This document shows positions 1 through 9,049 of a stretch of 64,000 bases of DNA, piece by piece. The position numbers and the translations under genes are program-made. A model generated the notes under the pieces. That model was given only the letters and a program-made list of their open reading frames with translations, had not been told where the DNA came from and did no database searches. Location of the stretch: positions 1-64,000 of the forward strand of contig NZ_JAAIWK010000011.1 in assembly GCF_011008565.1 (NCBI RefSeq), written 5' to 3'. This DNA is from Heyndrickxia ginsengihumi (lineage in GTDB: Bacteria > Bacillota > Bacilli > Bacillales > Bacillaceae_C). Every line of letters starts with the position of its first letter. Position 1 is the first letter of the stretch.

Positions 1-97
<97 letters not shown>

Positions 98-102
98 AAG
101 GT

Positions 103-137
103 AAAAAGACAGAAATGAATGTTTCTGTCTTTTTTGC
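103..137 (+). terminator. Rho-independent terminator of the rRNA operon
   Basis: A stem of AAAAAGACAGAAA against TTTCTGTCTTTTT with a six-base loop directly follows the 5S gene and ends in a T run. Confidence 0.9.
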
Positions 138-181
138 TTTATAAATAAAGATAATCAGAAAAAGATAGGTTCCTTTCTGAT

Positions 182-1276
182 TTAGTCGTTTTTAACTCTT
201 TTCGCTGCCCATATTGCAATTTGCAATGTTAAAGCATCTCTAAACAATTTTGGATCATATCCTGTTTCTTCTTGTATTTTATTCAATCTGTAGATCAGTG
301 TATTTCTATGAATGAAAAGTGCATCGGCTGTACGTTGGATATTTAAATTATGGTCAAAAAAGGTTTCCAGTGTTTCTGAATACTTTTCCAATGTCTTATT
401 TATAATTCGTTTTGCAAATTTCTCTGCTTCGACATGTTCTGTTTTATAAATAAGTGCTTTTGCTTCCAATTTGGAATAAGGGATTATTTCAACTTTATGA
501 TCTGTAATATTCAGCGCAAGCTCACAGTCAAAATAGGATTCGGAAAATTTGTTTAATGTGTTAAATAGAGTGCTAAAAGAAAGACGAAAAGTAACCTTTA
601 GTCGTTTTAATTCCTTGGCAATTCTATTAAAAACGTTTTCAATTTCAAAAGGATCACATTCCGATAATGCTATAAATATTCTCTTTATATTAATAAAACT
701 TATAATCGCAGGTTGTTCTCCAAGGATAAACTCTAAATTTTTAATAAGAGTATTGTTAGGAATCGGCTGTTCAATGATTTGAATGATGCAAGAAACATAA
801 GGTGGGTCAAGTTGCTTTTTTAACAGAGTTAAGCCTAGTTTAATATGATTGTAGGAAGGTTCAGTTTTAAGTAACTCCTCAATAATCATTTCTTTCGTTC
901 TTTGCTTCCATTCCATTTGGGTTATAATAAAGTTCTGTTTAATCATCAATTCTGTAGTCATCTTTACTAAGCCCCCAAAATCCTGAATTTCAGCAGGACT
1001 ACCCGTGATGCCTATTACCCCTACAATTCTTTCTTGAAAAACGATCGGCAGATTGATCCCAGGTTGTGAGCCTTTCAGTACCTCAGCATTCTCAACTGAA
1101 ATACTTAAGATTTCCCCGGTTTTTAATACTTTTAATGCACCTTCATGAATATGCCCTATTCTTGAAGCATCACCGGAAGCGATAATTACGCCATGTTCAT
1201 TCATTATATTAATGTTTCTATTTAAGCGAAGAGAGGTTTCTAAAACAATATTAGCTGCGATTTCGTTCGTGAGCAT
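182..1276 (-). CDS. cdaR: CdaR family sugar-diacid/glycerate-responsive transcriptional regulator
   Basis: 364 residues. The N-terminal third (about 1-135) looks like the putative sugar-diacid recognition domain of the CdaR family, and the C-terminus (about 300-350) carries the PucR-type helix-turn-helix with the typical RTADALFIHRNTLIYRLNKI stretch. Known CdaR proteins activate glycerate/glucarate/galactarate genes. Here it is divergent from a glycerate kinase gene with a 140-bp shared promoter region, so control of that gene is the natural inference. An AGGAGG-like site precedes ATG at 1276. The effector is unknown. Confidence 0.88.
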   Translation of the reverse strand: MLTNEIAANIVLETSLRLNRNINIMNEHGVIIASGDASRIGHIHEGALKVLKTGEILSISVENAEVLKGSQPGINLPIVFQERIVGVIGITGSPAEIQDFGGLVKMTTELMIKQNFIITQMEWKQRTKEMIIEELLKTEPSYNHIKLGLTLLKKQLDPPYVSCIIQIIEQPIPNNTLIKNLEFILGEQPAIISFINIKRIFIALSECDPFEIENVFNRIAKELKRLKVTFRLSFSTLFNTLNKFSESYFDCELALNITDHKVEIIPYSKLEAKALIYKTEHVEAEKFAKRIINKTLEKYSETLETFFDHNLNIQRTADALFIHRNTLIYRLNKIQEETGYDPKLFRDALTLQIAIWAAKRVKND

Positions 1277-1388
1277 AGTTCCTCCTTTTTAGTAAGAATA
1301 AACAAAATAAACGGAAAAGTTACCCTCTTTTTTATTTATTATAAACGATGTAAAGGAAAAATAGAAAACGTATAATACAGATAAAAGA

Positions 1389-1404
1389 ATAAAAACGCTT
1401 TCAT
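1389..1404 (+). promoter_or_regulatory. Candidate cre (CcpA) site upstream of glycerate kinase
   Basis: ATAAAAACGCTTTCAT fits the cre consensus WTGNAARCGNWWWCAW at 15 of 16 positions and lies 12 bp before the glycerate kinase start codon. Carbon catabolite repression is inferred. Confidence 0.55.
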
Positions 1405-1416
1405 TAGGGGGTTATT

Positions 1417-2571
1417 ATGAAGATTGTCATTGCACCTGATTCATTCAAAGGAAGTATGAGCTCGATAGAAGCAGCAAATTCAATTGAAAAAGGAATATTA
1501 CAGGCTTTTCCACAAGCGGAGACGATTCTCCTACCCGTTGGAGATGGAGGAGAAGGGACATTAGAGACACTTGTAACAGCTACGGGCGGAAAAACAATAT
1601 CGGTTTATGTTACTGGTCCTTTAGGGGGCTTGATAGAGGCCGAGTACGGTATTTTAGGTGACGGAGAAACATGTGTAATTGAGATGGCAAAGGCTTCTGG
1701 ACTTGTGCTTGTGCCTTCAGCTCAGTTAAATCCTTTAAAGGCAACAACATATGGAACTGGAGAATTAATTAAAAAGGCTTTGGATGACGGATACAAATCT
1801 TTCATTCTAGCCTTAGGAGGCTCTGCTACAAATGATGGTGGGGCAGGTATGTTACAAGCACTTGGTTTAAAAATTTTGGATGAAAATGGTGAGGAAATTG
1901 GTTTTGGAGGTGAGCAATTAAGAAGAGTTGCTTCGATAGATCTTTCTTCTTTCGACTCAAGAATTTCACAATGTACATTTCTTATCGCATCAGATGTCCA
2001 AAATCCCTTCATAGGTCCGGATGGTGCATCTAGTGTGTTTGGTCCACAAAAGGGTGCATCACCAGAAGATGTAGCATTTCTCGATCATTGCTTATATAAC
2101 TTTGCAGAAGTAATCGAAAAAGAAACGGGAGTACATCTTCACGATCTTCCAGGAGCCGGAGCAGCAGGTGGGATCGGTGGTGCTTTTCAAGCCTTTTTTC
2201 CATCTGAGATGAGACGTGGAATAGATGTCGTGATTGAATATACTAAGCTCAACGAGTTGGTTGAAGGAGCAGATCTCGTGATTACAGGGGAAGGAAAAGT
2301 AGACTTTCAAACTGCCTCTGGAAAAACGCCAATGGGTGTCGCTCAGACAGCATTAAAGAAAAATGTACCTACTATTATTATAGCAGGCTCTGTTGGAAAA
2401 GGAGTTGAAACTCTTTATCAACATGGGATAGTAAGTGTCCATAGTATTATCAATCGTCCAATGGAATTAAAGGAATGCATGCATAATGCAAAAGAATTAA
2501 CGGAATTTGCAGCAGAGCAAGTAGTCCGTTCCTTCTTTTATCAAACAAAAATCAATAGCAGGATGGGGTGA
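1417..2571 (+). CDS. garK: Glycerate kinase (GarK/GlxK family)
   Basis: 384 residues, normal length for the family, with the N-terminal APDSFKGS motif, GGDGGEG-like VGDGGEGT near residue 43 and ALGGSATNDGGAG near residue 132, all hallmarks of glycerate kinases. The enzyme phosphorylates D-glycerate, feeding lower glycolysis. The start follows AGGGGGTTATT. It is divergent from the cdaR-like gene and upstream of a kdgT-like permease and the lar genes, which suggests that glycerate or a sugar acid yielding it is the pathway substrate. Which phosphoglycerate it makes cannot be told from sequence. Confidence 0.93.
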   Translation: MKIVIAPDSFKGSMSSIEAANSIEKGILQAFPQAETILLPVGDGGEGTLETLVTATGGKTISVYVTGPLGGLIEAEYGILGDGETCVIEMAKASGLVLVPSAQLNPLKATTYGTGELIKKALDDGYKSFILALGGSATNDGGAGMLQALGLKILDENGEEIGFGGEQLRRVASIDLSSFDSRISQCTFLIASDVQNPFIGPDGASSVFGPQKGASPEDVAFLDHCLYNFAEVIEKETGVHLHDLPGAGAAGGIGGAFQAFFPSEMRRGIDVVIEYTKLNELVEGADLVITGEGKVDFQTASGKTPMGVAQTALKKNVPTIIIAGSVGKGVETLYQHGIVSVHSIINRPMELKECMHNAKELTEFAAEQVVRSFFYQTKINSRMG

Positions 2572-2730
2572 AAACATTCTTAGGAGTACACAATCAAATA
2601 CGGTTCAGTAACAATTATAAGGATTGAGATACTTTATGCTCTATAGGAGTTTTATGCTCAAGCCTATGCCTTTTTAATAAAAGGGTTGTAAGCTAATAAA
2701 TGAGTTTATTTTAGAGAGGAGTAATTATCT

Positions 2731-3723
2731 ATGAAAATTAAAGCAACTCTTGATAAGATTCCCGGTTCAATGATGCTTTTTCCACTTCTCCTTGGTGCAA
2801 TTCTAAACACATTATTTCCAGGTACACCGACCTTTTTTGGTTCATTTACCGGTGCGCTTTGGCAAGGGGCTCTTCCGATTTTGGCAGTTTTCTTTTTTTG
2901 TATGGGTGCGACTTTAAGCTTTAAATCTACGCCTCATATCCTTAAAAAGGGCGGCGCATTACTCATCGCAAAAATTGCTGTTGCCGCGATTGTTGGTATT
3001 ATAGTTGCAAAGTTTATCGGTAATGGCATGATTCTTGGCGGGTTGTCTGTTCTGGCTATTGTTGCCGCAATGAATGATACAAATGGCGGTATGTACATGG
3101 CTTTAATGGGGCAATTCGGTAAAGCTGAGGATGCAGGGGCGTATTCGATCATGTCACTCGAATCGGGCCCTTTCCTAACTATGGTTTCATTGGGGATTGC
3201 AGGCCTCTCCGGTTTTCCTTGGCAAACGATGGTTGGTGCTATTCTTCCTATGGTGCTAGGTATGGTGGTCGGTAACTTAGATAAAGATTGCAGGGAGTTT
3301 TTTGGAAAAGCAGCGCCTGTATTAATTCCTTTCTTTGCATTTGGACTTGGAGCAGGACTTGATTTTAAAAAAGTGGCTACTGCTGGTATTACTGGAATTT
3401 TGTTAGGAGTGGCGGTTGTAGTCATTACTGGATCTGTATTATTCCTAGTAGACCGTTTAACTGGCGGGAACGGAATTGCTGGATTGGCAGCAGCTACTAC
3501 TGCTGGTAATGCCGCTGGTGTCCCTGCCGCAGTAGCCGCTGCAAATCCTGCGTACAAAGCTGTAGCCGGTCCGGCGACAATTATGGTTGCTGCAAGTATA
3601 ATTGTAAGCGCTATCCTTTGTCCTGTTATCGTTTCGTGGTATGCAAATAGACTTAAGAAAAAAGAGAAGTTGAAGCTGCAAGAGCAAAGTGGAATGAATA
3701 GTATTCCGACAAACGACATATAA
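2731..3723 (+). CDS. kdgT: 2-keto-3-deoxygluconate permease family transporter (KdgT-like)
   Basis: 330 residues, about ten hydrophobic segments, glycine/alanine rich, with family-typical stretches such as [12 protein letters not shown] near residue 22 and [18 protein letters not shown] near residue 113. KdgT proteins import 2-keto-3-deoxygluconate by proton symport. In this context (glycerate kinase upstream, LarA downstream) the true substrate may be another hydroxy acid. A GAGAGGAG site precedes the ATG. A 159-bp gap separates it from glycerate kinase, so it may have its own promoter. Confidence 0.88.
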   Translation: MKIKATLDKIPGSMMLFPLLLGAILNTLFPGTPTFFGSFTGALWQGALPILAVFFFCMGATLSFKSTPHILKKGGALLIAKIAVAAIVGIIVAKFIGNGMILGGLSVLAIVAAMNDTNGGMYMALMGQFGKAEDAGAYSIMSLESGPFLTMVSLGIAGLSGFPWQTMVGAILPMVLGMVVGNLDKDCREFFGKAAPVLIPFFAFGLGAGLDFKKVATAGITGILLGVAVVVITGSVLFLVDRLTGGNGIAGLAAATTAGNAAGVPAAVAAANPAYKAVAGPATIMVAASIIVSAILCPVIVSWYANRLKKKEKLKLQEQSGMNSIPTNDI

Positions 3724-3824
3724 AATAGAGTTAGCTTTACTAAATTGATAGCTATTATTCTATTAAATTTATATTTTTTTACGAGAATATAACACTATTA
3801 TTTTTAAAAAAAGAGAGTGATTAC

Positions 3825-5087
3825 ATGAAGACAAAACTTTTATACGGTAAAGCTGGCCTTGAGATTGAATTGCCTGACCAAGCATTTATTGTGGAGCCTA
3901 AAAATTTGCCGGCACTTGTAGACGAACGGGAGGCTATAAGAAAAGCACTAAGAAATCCGATTGGAGCCCCTCCATTAAAGGAAATGGTTAAGGCGACAGA
4001 TAAGGTTGCAATTGTAATAAGTGATATTACAAGACCGACTCCGAATCACATTCTTGTTCCTCTATTAATTGATGAACTAAAACATGTGCCTTTAGAAAAT
4101 TTTGTTGTGATAAATGGTACAGGGACTCATCGTGACCAAACAAAAGAAGAGTTTGTACAAATGCTTGGAGAATGGGTAGTAAATCATATTCGGATTATAA
4201 ATAATAATTGTCATGATAAAGATACATTATCCAATGTCGGTCACAGTCGATTTGGCTGTGATGTCTACTTAAATAAAGAGTATGTAAATGCAGACTTTCG
4301 AATTGTAACAGGGTTTATTGAACCGCATTTTTTTGCTGGATTCTCAGGAGGGCCTAAAGGGATTATGCCGGGAATAGCAGGGATTGAAACGATTATGACA
4401 TTTCATAATGCAAGAATGATTGGTGATCCACTTTCAACATGGGGAAATATGACGAATAATCCTGTACAGGATATGACACGGGAAGTGAATGGCCTTTGTA
4501 AACCACATTTTATGTTGAATGTTACGTTGAACAAAGAAAAAGAAATTACATCCGTTTTTGCTGGCGAACTTTATGAGACACATGATAAAGGATGTTCGTT
4601 TGTTAAAGAGCATGCGATGATCCGTTGCGAAAATCGCTTCGATGTAGTGATTACTTCAAATTCCGGTTATCCGCTTGATCAGAATCTTTACCAGGCAGTT
4701 AAAGGAATGAGTGCTGCACAGAAAATTGTTAAAAAAGGGGGAGCGATTATCGTTGCTTCTGAGTGCTCTGACGGATTACCAAGCCATGGGAATTACTCGA
4801 AAATTTTTGAATTGGCCGAGAGTCCTCAAGCATTGCTTGATTTAATAAATAATCCCGAATTTAAGATGTTTGATCAATGGCAAGTGCAAAAGCAGGCGGT
4901 TATTCAAGTATGGGCAGATGTTTATGTTTATTCAAAACTTACTGATGAACAAGTATCAGGGGCTATGCTCAAGCCAACGCATAATATTGAACAAACTCTT
5001 CAGGAACTGAAGGAAATTTACGGAGAAAATATGACAATTGCTGTTTTACCCCTTGGGCCGCTTACCATACCATACGTTGAAGAATAA
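3825..5087 (+). CDS. larA: Nickel-dependent 2-hydroxyacid racemase/epimerase, LarA family
   Basis: 420 residues, matching LarA. H102 (GTGTHRDQ), H168 (EPHFF), K178 (GGPKGI) and H194 (FHNARM) sit at a constant offset of six from L. plantarum LarA H108, H174, K184 and H200, which bind or work with the nickel-pincer cofactor; SDITRPTP near residue 66 is also conserved. It interconverts the epimers of an alpha-hydroxyacid by hydride transfer. LarA homologues act on lactate, malate, gluconate and others. Beside glycerate kinase and a sugar-acid permease, a glycerate or sugar-acid substrate is at least as likely as lactate. First gene of the larA-larB-larE-larC run. Confidence 0.92.
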   Translation: MKTKLLYGKAGLEIELPDQAFIVEPKNLPALVDEREAIRKALRNPIGAPPLKEMVKATDKVAIVISDITRPTPNHILVPLLIDELKHVPLENFVVINGTGTHRDQTKEEFVQMLGEWVVNHIRIINNNCHDKDTLSNVGHSRFGCDVYLNKEYVNADFRIVTGFIEPHFFAGFSGGPKGIMPGIAGIETIMTFHNARMIGDPLSTWGNMTNNPVQDMTREVNGLCKPHFMLNVTLNKEKEITSVFAGELYETHDKGCSFVKEHAMIRCENRFDVVITSNSGYPLDQNLYQAVKGMSAAQKIVKKGGAIIVASECSDGLPSHGNYSKIFELAESPQALLDLINNPEFKMFDQWQVQKQAVIQVWADVYVYSKLTDEQVSGAMLKPTHNIEQTLQELKEIYGENMTIAVLPLGPLTIPYVEE

Positions 5088-5163
5088 TTGACGCAATGAA
5101 CACATTCTTAATTTTAATTTAAAAATTTATCAATGGAGACTAACGTTTAATAGAGGTGAAATC

Positions 5164-5946
5164 GTGACATTACATGAATTAACAATCAGAGATATACTAC
5201 AAAAGGTTAAAGAAGGTGCAATAGATCTGCAACAAGCAGAGGAGATGATGAAGTCATACGAAGATCATGGCTTCTTTAAATTAGATACTCATCGAGAAAA
5301 ACGCCAAGGATTCCCAGAGATCATCTATGGTGAAGGGAAAACCTCGGAACAAATTATTGAAATCGTTCGGGTTATGATAGAAAAAAATCAAAGGACATTA
5401 GTTACACGCGTCTCAGAAGAAAAGGGGAAAGTAATCAAGGAAGCTTTACCGGAAACCTCTTATAATGAAATAGCCAGAACAATCTGCTGGCTCAATCCGA
5501 ATGAAGAACGTTTTCTTTATAACGGTTATACAAATGTTGTTTCAGCCGGGACTTCTGATTTGCCTATTGCAATGGAGGCAGCAACTACATTAGAGGTAAT
5601 GGGTTGCCGCGTAGAATTAATAACAGATGTTGGCGTAGCAGGTATCCATAGATTATTTGACAAGCTTCCAAAAATTCGCAGCGGTTTAGTAACTGTAGTA
5701 GTTGCCGGAATGGAAGGCGCTCTTCCAAGCGTCATTGGTGGACTAGTTTCGCATCCAATCATTGCAGTTCCTACAAGTGTTGGCTATGGTACAAATTTTA
5801 ATGGTTTAGCTGCACTATTATCAATGCTTAATGCCTGCTCATCAGGAATAAGCGTTGTTAATATAGACAATGGATTTGGGGCTGGGTATAATGCCGCACT
5901 TATTCATAAGCTTGCTCAAGGTGAGAAAGTAAAATTGTTATCATAA
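5164..5946 (+). CDS. larB: Nickel-pincer cofactor biosynthesis protein LarB
   Basis: 260 residues. The C-terminal half resembles the AIR carboxylase PurE fold, with LEVMGCRVELITDVGVAGIH near residue 140 and the LNACSSGISVVNIDNG run near residue 224, which contains the cysteine LarB uses to bind the nicotinic acid adenine dinucleotide intermediate. LarB carboxylates and hydrolyses NaAD to make the pyridine dicarboxylate precursor of the LarA cofactor. The start is GTG at 5164 after GAGGTG. It lies 76 bp after larA and 74 bp before larE. Confidence 0.92.
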   Translation: MTLHELTIRDILQKVKEGAIDLQQAEEMMKSYEDHGFFKLDTHREKRQGFPEIIYGEGKTSEQIIEIVRVMIEKNQRTLVTRVSEEKGKVIKEALPETSYNEIARTICWLNPNEERFLYNGYTNVVSAGTSDLPIAMEAATTLEVMGCRVELITDVGVAGIHRLFDKLPKIRSGLVTVVVAGMEGALPSVIGGLVSHPIIAVPTSVGYGTNFNGLAALLSMLNACSSGISVVNIDNGFGAGYNAALIHKLAQGEKVKLLS

Positions 5947-6020
5947 CAAAGACTAACGTCATTGAGTGATAAGGAGATTGCATAAAGGTGGTCGTCAAAG
6001 TTCATAAAGGAGGATTTTTT

Positions 6021-6821
6021 ATGATTGATGAAAAATACCAGAAACTCATTCATATTCTTGAAGAAATGAAAAATGTCATCGTAGCATTCTCTGGCGGAGT
6101 GGATAGTACCTTTTTGTTAAAGGTTGCTGTTGATGTTTTAGGTTCGGAAAACGTTTTGGCCGTGACAGCTGATTCTGAGACTTATCCTTCTAGTGAATTG
6201 AAAGCGGCTAAACAACTAGCTTCGTGGATAGGTGCTCAGCATCAAGTTATCGAAACATCTGAGCTTTCTATTCCCGGTTATGCAGAGAATGATAGGAACC
6301 GCTGCTATTTTTGCAAAGCAAGTCTTTTTGAAGAGTTGATTCCAATTATGGAGGCTAAAGGATTTAAAAATGTTGTTTACGGCTTGATTGCAGATGATAT
6401 GAGCGAACATCGGCCTGGTGTAAGAGCAGCGAAGGAAAAGGGAGTACGTGGACCGCTTCAGGAAGCTGAGTTATATAAGGAAGAAATACGTGAACTATCG
6501 AAATCTATGAATCTCAGTACATGGAACAAGCCTTCGTTTGCCTGTCTTTCATCGCGAATTGCATACGGTGAGCGAATTACGGCTGAAAAGCTAACAAAGG
6601 TTGATAAATCAGAAGCGTACATTAAATCTTTCGGTATTAGGCAAGTAAGAGTCCGTACACATGGGGATATTGCGCGAATTGAGGTTGAACCTCAGGATAT
6701 GGCGAAAATGTTGATCTATAACAGCGAGATTGTAAATGCTCTTAAGAAATTTGGCTATCAATATATTTCACTTGATTTAGCCGGTTATAAAAGCGGCAGT
6801 ATGAATCAAGTTTTAGTGTAA
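6021..6821 (+). CDS. larE: ATP-dependent sacrificial sulfur transferase LarE
   Basis: 266 residues from the ATG at 6021, which has an ideal AAAGGAGG eight bases upstream; the longer reading frame from 5988 has no comparable site. The PP-loop AFSGGVDST near residue 22 is intact. C175 in WNKPSFACLSSR aligns with C176 of L. plantarum LarE, the residue that gives up its sulfur and becomes dehydroalanine. So this is a sacrificial type rather than an iron-sulfur type LarE. It adds the two thiocarboxylate sulfurs of the nickel-pincer cofactor. Confidence 0.93.
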   Translation: MIDEKYQKLIHILEEMKNVIVAFSGGVDSTFLLKVAVDVLGSENVLAVTADSETYPSSELKAAKQLASWIGAQHQVIETSELSIPGYAENDRNRCYFCKASLFEELIPIMEAKGFKNVVYGLIADDMSEHRPGVRAAKEKGVRGPLQEAELYKEEIRELSKSMNLSTWNKPSFACLSSRIAYGERITAEKLTKVDKSEAYIKSFGIRQVRVRTHGDIARIEVEPQDMAKMLIYNSEIVNALKKFGYQYISLDLAGYKSGSMNQVLV

Positions 6822-6840
6822 CAGTGGAGTGGTCTTTTCA

Positions 6841-7665
6841 ATGAATAAAGAAAGATGGGTGTTTAATATGAAAGTATTATATTTTGATTGTTTTTCAGGG
6901 ATTAGCGGTGATATGACTGTTGGCGCTCTTATGGATTTGGGGGTTGATCCAAAAATGATTGAGCAGGAACTTCGTAAGCTAAATCTTGAAGATGAATATG
7001 AACTTAAATGGGAAAAGACTATAAAAAAAGGAATATCAGCAACGAAGATGAAGGTTATTTTAAAATCTCAGCAGGAAGCTGAGGCACATCATCATGAATA
7101 TGAGCACCATTATCACCATCATGTTGACAATCACAGTCACCACCATCGTCATTATGATACGATTGTCCAACTTATTCAAGACGCCGAATTAAATGAATCG
7201 GTGAAACAGCTATCATTAAATATTTTTGAAAGAATAGGAAAGGCTGAAGGGAACATACATAACTTGCCCCTTGAAAAGGTACATTTCCACGAAGTTGGAG
7301 CAATTGATTCAATTGTAGATATTGTTGCAACTGCAGTTGCAATAGACCAGTTACAACCAGATAAAATTGTATCGTCACCTGTCCCAACTGGCTCTGGAAA
7401 AATAAGAATTGATCATGGCATTTATCCTGTACCGGCACCTGCTACGTTAGAGATTTTAAAGAATATCCCATTACAGAAATGCGAAATACCTTTTGAATTA
7501 ACAACACCAACTGGGGCAGGGATTATTGCAGCTTTATCCCAAGAATTTGGAACAATCCCATCTATGCAAGTTAGTCAAATCGGTTATGGTGCAGGAACAA
7601 AGGATTTTTCAGACCGACCGAATGTTTTAAGGGTATTTTTAGGTGAGATGAACAGCAGTAAATGA
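6841..7665 (+). CDS. larC1: Nickel insertion protein LarC, N-terminal part (LarC1)
   Basis: Starts MNKERW at 6841 after GGAGTGG; a second ATG at 6868 gives MKVLYFDCFSGISGDM, which is where most homologues begin. A histidine-rich stretch around residues 94-115 is typical of LarC and probably holds nickel. The frame ends at TGA 7663-7665, and the remaining conserved C-terminal LarC domain continues in the next frame from 7652/7667. LarC is a CTP-dependent cyclometallase that inserts Ni into the pincer cofactor. Split larC1/larC2 genes joined by ribosomal frameshifting are known from L. plantarum. Confidence 0.9.
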   Translation: MNKERWVFNMKVLYFDCFSGISGDMTVGALMDLGVDPKMIEQELRKLNLEDEYELKWEKTIKKGISATKMKVILKSQQEAEAHHHEYEHHYHHHVDNHSHHHRHYDTIVQLIQDAELNESVKQLSLNIFERIGKAEGNIHNLPLEKVHFHEVGAIDSIVDIVATAVAIDQLQPDKIVSSPVPTGSGKIRIDHGIYPVPAPATLEILKNIPLQKCEIPFELTTPTGAGIIAALSQEFGTIPSMQVSQIGYGAGTKDFSDRPNVLRVFLGEMNSSK

Positions 7666-7666
7666 C

Positions 7667-8146
7667 ATGAAAGGGGCGAAGAAATTGGCTGGCTTTTCTC
7701 ATAGGTATGAACATACTGACGACGATATGGTAAAGATTGAAGTGAATTTAGATGATACGCTGGGAGAATGGCTAGGCTACATCATGGATGAGCTGCTTAA
7801 TTTAGGAGCAAATGATGTTTACTATACACCTATTTATATGAAGAAAAACAGACCTGCCATATTACTAAGTGTAATATGCACAAATGAACGGCTCAATGAT
7901 ATCCAGTCTTACATTTTTCGAGAAACAACTACATTGGGAATCCGCTACTTTCCTTTATCTGTACATAGATTAGAAAGACGTTTTTATTCGCTTCAGACTG
8001 AACTAGGTGAAATTTCAATAAAAGAAGGACTGCACAATGGCAAAGTTGTTCAAGTGGCTCCAGAGTATGAAGACTGCAAAAAGATCGCCGTGGAGCATAA
8101 CATTCCGTTAAAAGAAGTCTATCAAAAAGTCTGGAATCATTTATAA
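7667..8146 (+). CDS. larC2: Nickel insertion protein LarC, C-terminal part (LarC2)
   Basis: 159 residues from the ATG at 7667; the frame is open back to 7652, just after TGA 7649-7651. It contains the conserved VKIEVNLDDTLGEWLGY and TPIYMKKNRPAILLSV stretches of the LarC C-terminal domain. It is in the +1 frame relative to larC1, and its ATG lies one base after the larC1 stop. Full-length LarC could arise by +1 frameshifting, or two subunits could be made by termination-reinitiation. A simple decayed gene is less likely because both halves look intact. Confidence 0.85.
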   Translation: MKGAKKLAGFSHRYEHTDDDMVKIEVNLDDTLGEWLGYIMDELLNLGANDVYYTPIYMKKNRPAILLSVICTNERLNDIQSYIFRETTTLGIRYFPLSVHRLERRFYSLQTELGEISIKEGLHNGKVVQVAPEYEDCKKIAVEHNIPLKEVYQKVWNHL

Positions 8147-8195
8147 CAGGGGAGATTGAAAAGGAATTGATTGCTTTTCTTTATCATTATGAAAG

Positions 8196-8233
8196 AAAGC
8201 TGCCGGGAGATTGGCGCTCCTGACAGCTTTTTA
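8196..8233. terminator. Bidirectional terminator between larC2 and yceI
   Basis: AAAGCTG and CAGCTTT arms with an inner CCGGGAG/CTCC pairing and flanking A/T runs lie in the convergent gap between larC2 and yceI. Confidence 0.8.
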
Positions 8234-8239
8234 TGTTTA

Positions 8240-8776
8240 TTACTCAGCTTTAGATGCTTCAATTTCAACAGTGAATTTAATATCATCGCCAACAAGTACG
8301 CCGCCAGTTTCAAGTGCAGCATTCCAAGTTAGACCGTAGTCACTGCGTTTTACTTTACCTTCAGCACTGAATCCAGCAGTTTCTGCACCGGACATTGGAT
8401 TTTTAGAAAGTCCTTCAAATGTTAATTTGAAAGTTTCTGGCTTTGTAACACCATGAATTGTTACATCTCCAGTTACATCGTATTCATTATCATCTTTTTT
8501 AACAATTTGTTTAGAAACGAATGTAATTGTTGGATAAGTCTCTACGTCGAAGAAATCAGCTGAACGTAAATGATTGTCACGATCGGCATTACGAGTATTA
8601 ATACTGCTCGCATCAATTGAAAAAGAAATTGTTGCATTCGTTAAATCTTGTGGATCTCCTTCTAAGTTTGCTTCAAATTTGTCAAAAGATCCTTTTACTT
8701 TAGAGATCATCATATGTTTTACTGTAAAATCAATTCCACTGTGTAAGTAATCTACTGCCCATTTTGAGTTTGCCAT
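8240..8776 (-). CDS. yceI: YceI family lipid/isoprenoid-binding-like protein
   Basis: 178 residues, family length. It shows the YceI pattern from the start (WAVDYLHSGIDFTVKHMMISKVKGSF), DRDNHLRSADFFDVETYPTI near residue 66 and DVTGDVTIHGVTKPE near residue 100. YceI proteins form an extended beta-barrel that binds polyisoprenoid-like ligands; the precise cellular role is unclear. No signal peptide is seen, so it is probably cytoplasmic, as in many Bacilli. Its upstream region shares a short palindrome with the promoter of the HxlR-type gene at 25726. Confidence 0.93.
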   Translation of the reverse strand: MANSKWAVDYLHSGIDFTVKHMMISKVKGSFDKFEANLEGDPQDLTNATISFSIDASSINTRNADRDNHLRSADFFDVETYPTITFVSKQIVKKDDNEYDVTGDVTIHGVTKPETFKLTFEGLSKNPMSGAETAGFSAEGKVKRSDYGLTWNAALETGGVLVGDDIKFTVEIEASKAE

Positions 8777-8895
8777 GAAAAATTCCTCCTCGAATTTGAT
8801 AGTTCAATATTTATTTTGATGAGGTCGATATAACCTCGCATAAAACAAGCTTGATACGCAATAACATAACATCATGCAATTTATATTCTGTTGCT

Positions 8896-8937
8896 AAGTA
8901 ATTAAGTAACAAAAAACCAATTAATTACTTTTCGTAA
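8896..8937. promoter_or_regulatory. Candidate operator region upstream of yceI
   Basis: A perfect 10-bp inverted repeat, AAGTAATTAA (8896-8905) and TTAATTACTT (8921-8930), with a 15-bp spacer. It overlaps TTACTTTTCGTAA at 8925-8937, which matches the TTACTTTTAGTAA element upstream of the HxlR-type gene. Confidence 0.5.
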
Positions 8938-9012
8938 CTTAGTTTACTATCGTAATCTGTTTTTGTCAAGCAAATTGAGGTAACTTTTTATGAGCAAACA
9001 CTTTAAACAAAT

Positions 9013-9047
9013 AAAGCCTTAAAGGGGACAAACCCCTTTAAGGCTTT
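9013..9047. terminator. Terminator downstream of the Old Yellow Enzyme gene
   Basis: Perfect 15-bp arms AAAGCCTTAAAGGGG and CCCCTTTAAGGCTTT with a five-base loop. The left arm is identical to the inner end of the half REP at 34163, so the hairpin may be REP-derived. Confidence 0.85.
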
Positions 9048-9049
9048 CA

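Noticed and set aside
2934-3719. Long minus-strand frame of 261 codons opposite the kdgT-like gene
   Set aside because: It is a shadow of the glycine/alanine-rich permease codons, lacks a ribosome binding site and shows no family pattern.
7641-7665. Shine-Dalgarno-stimulated prfB-like frameshift in larC
   Set aside because: The AGGTGAG is about 12 bases before the slip codon, too far for the prfB-type stimulator; it fits better as a ribosome binding site. The stop context alone is kept as evidence.
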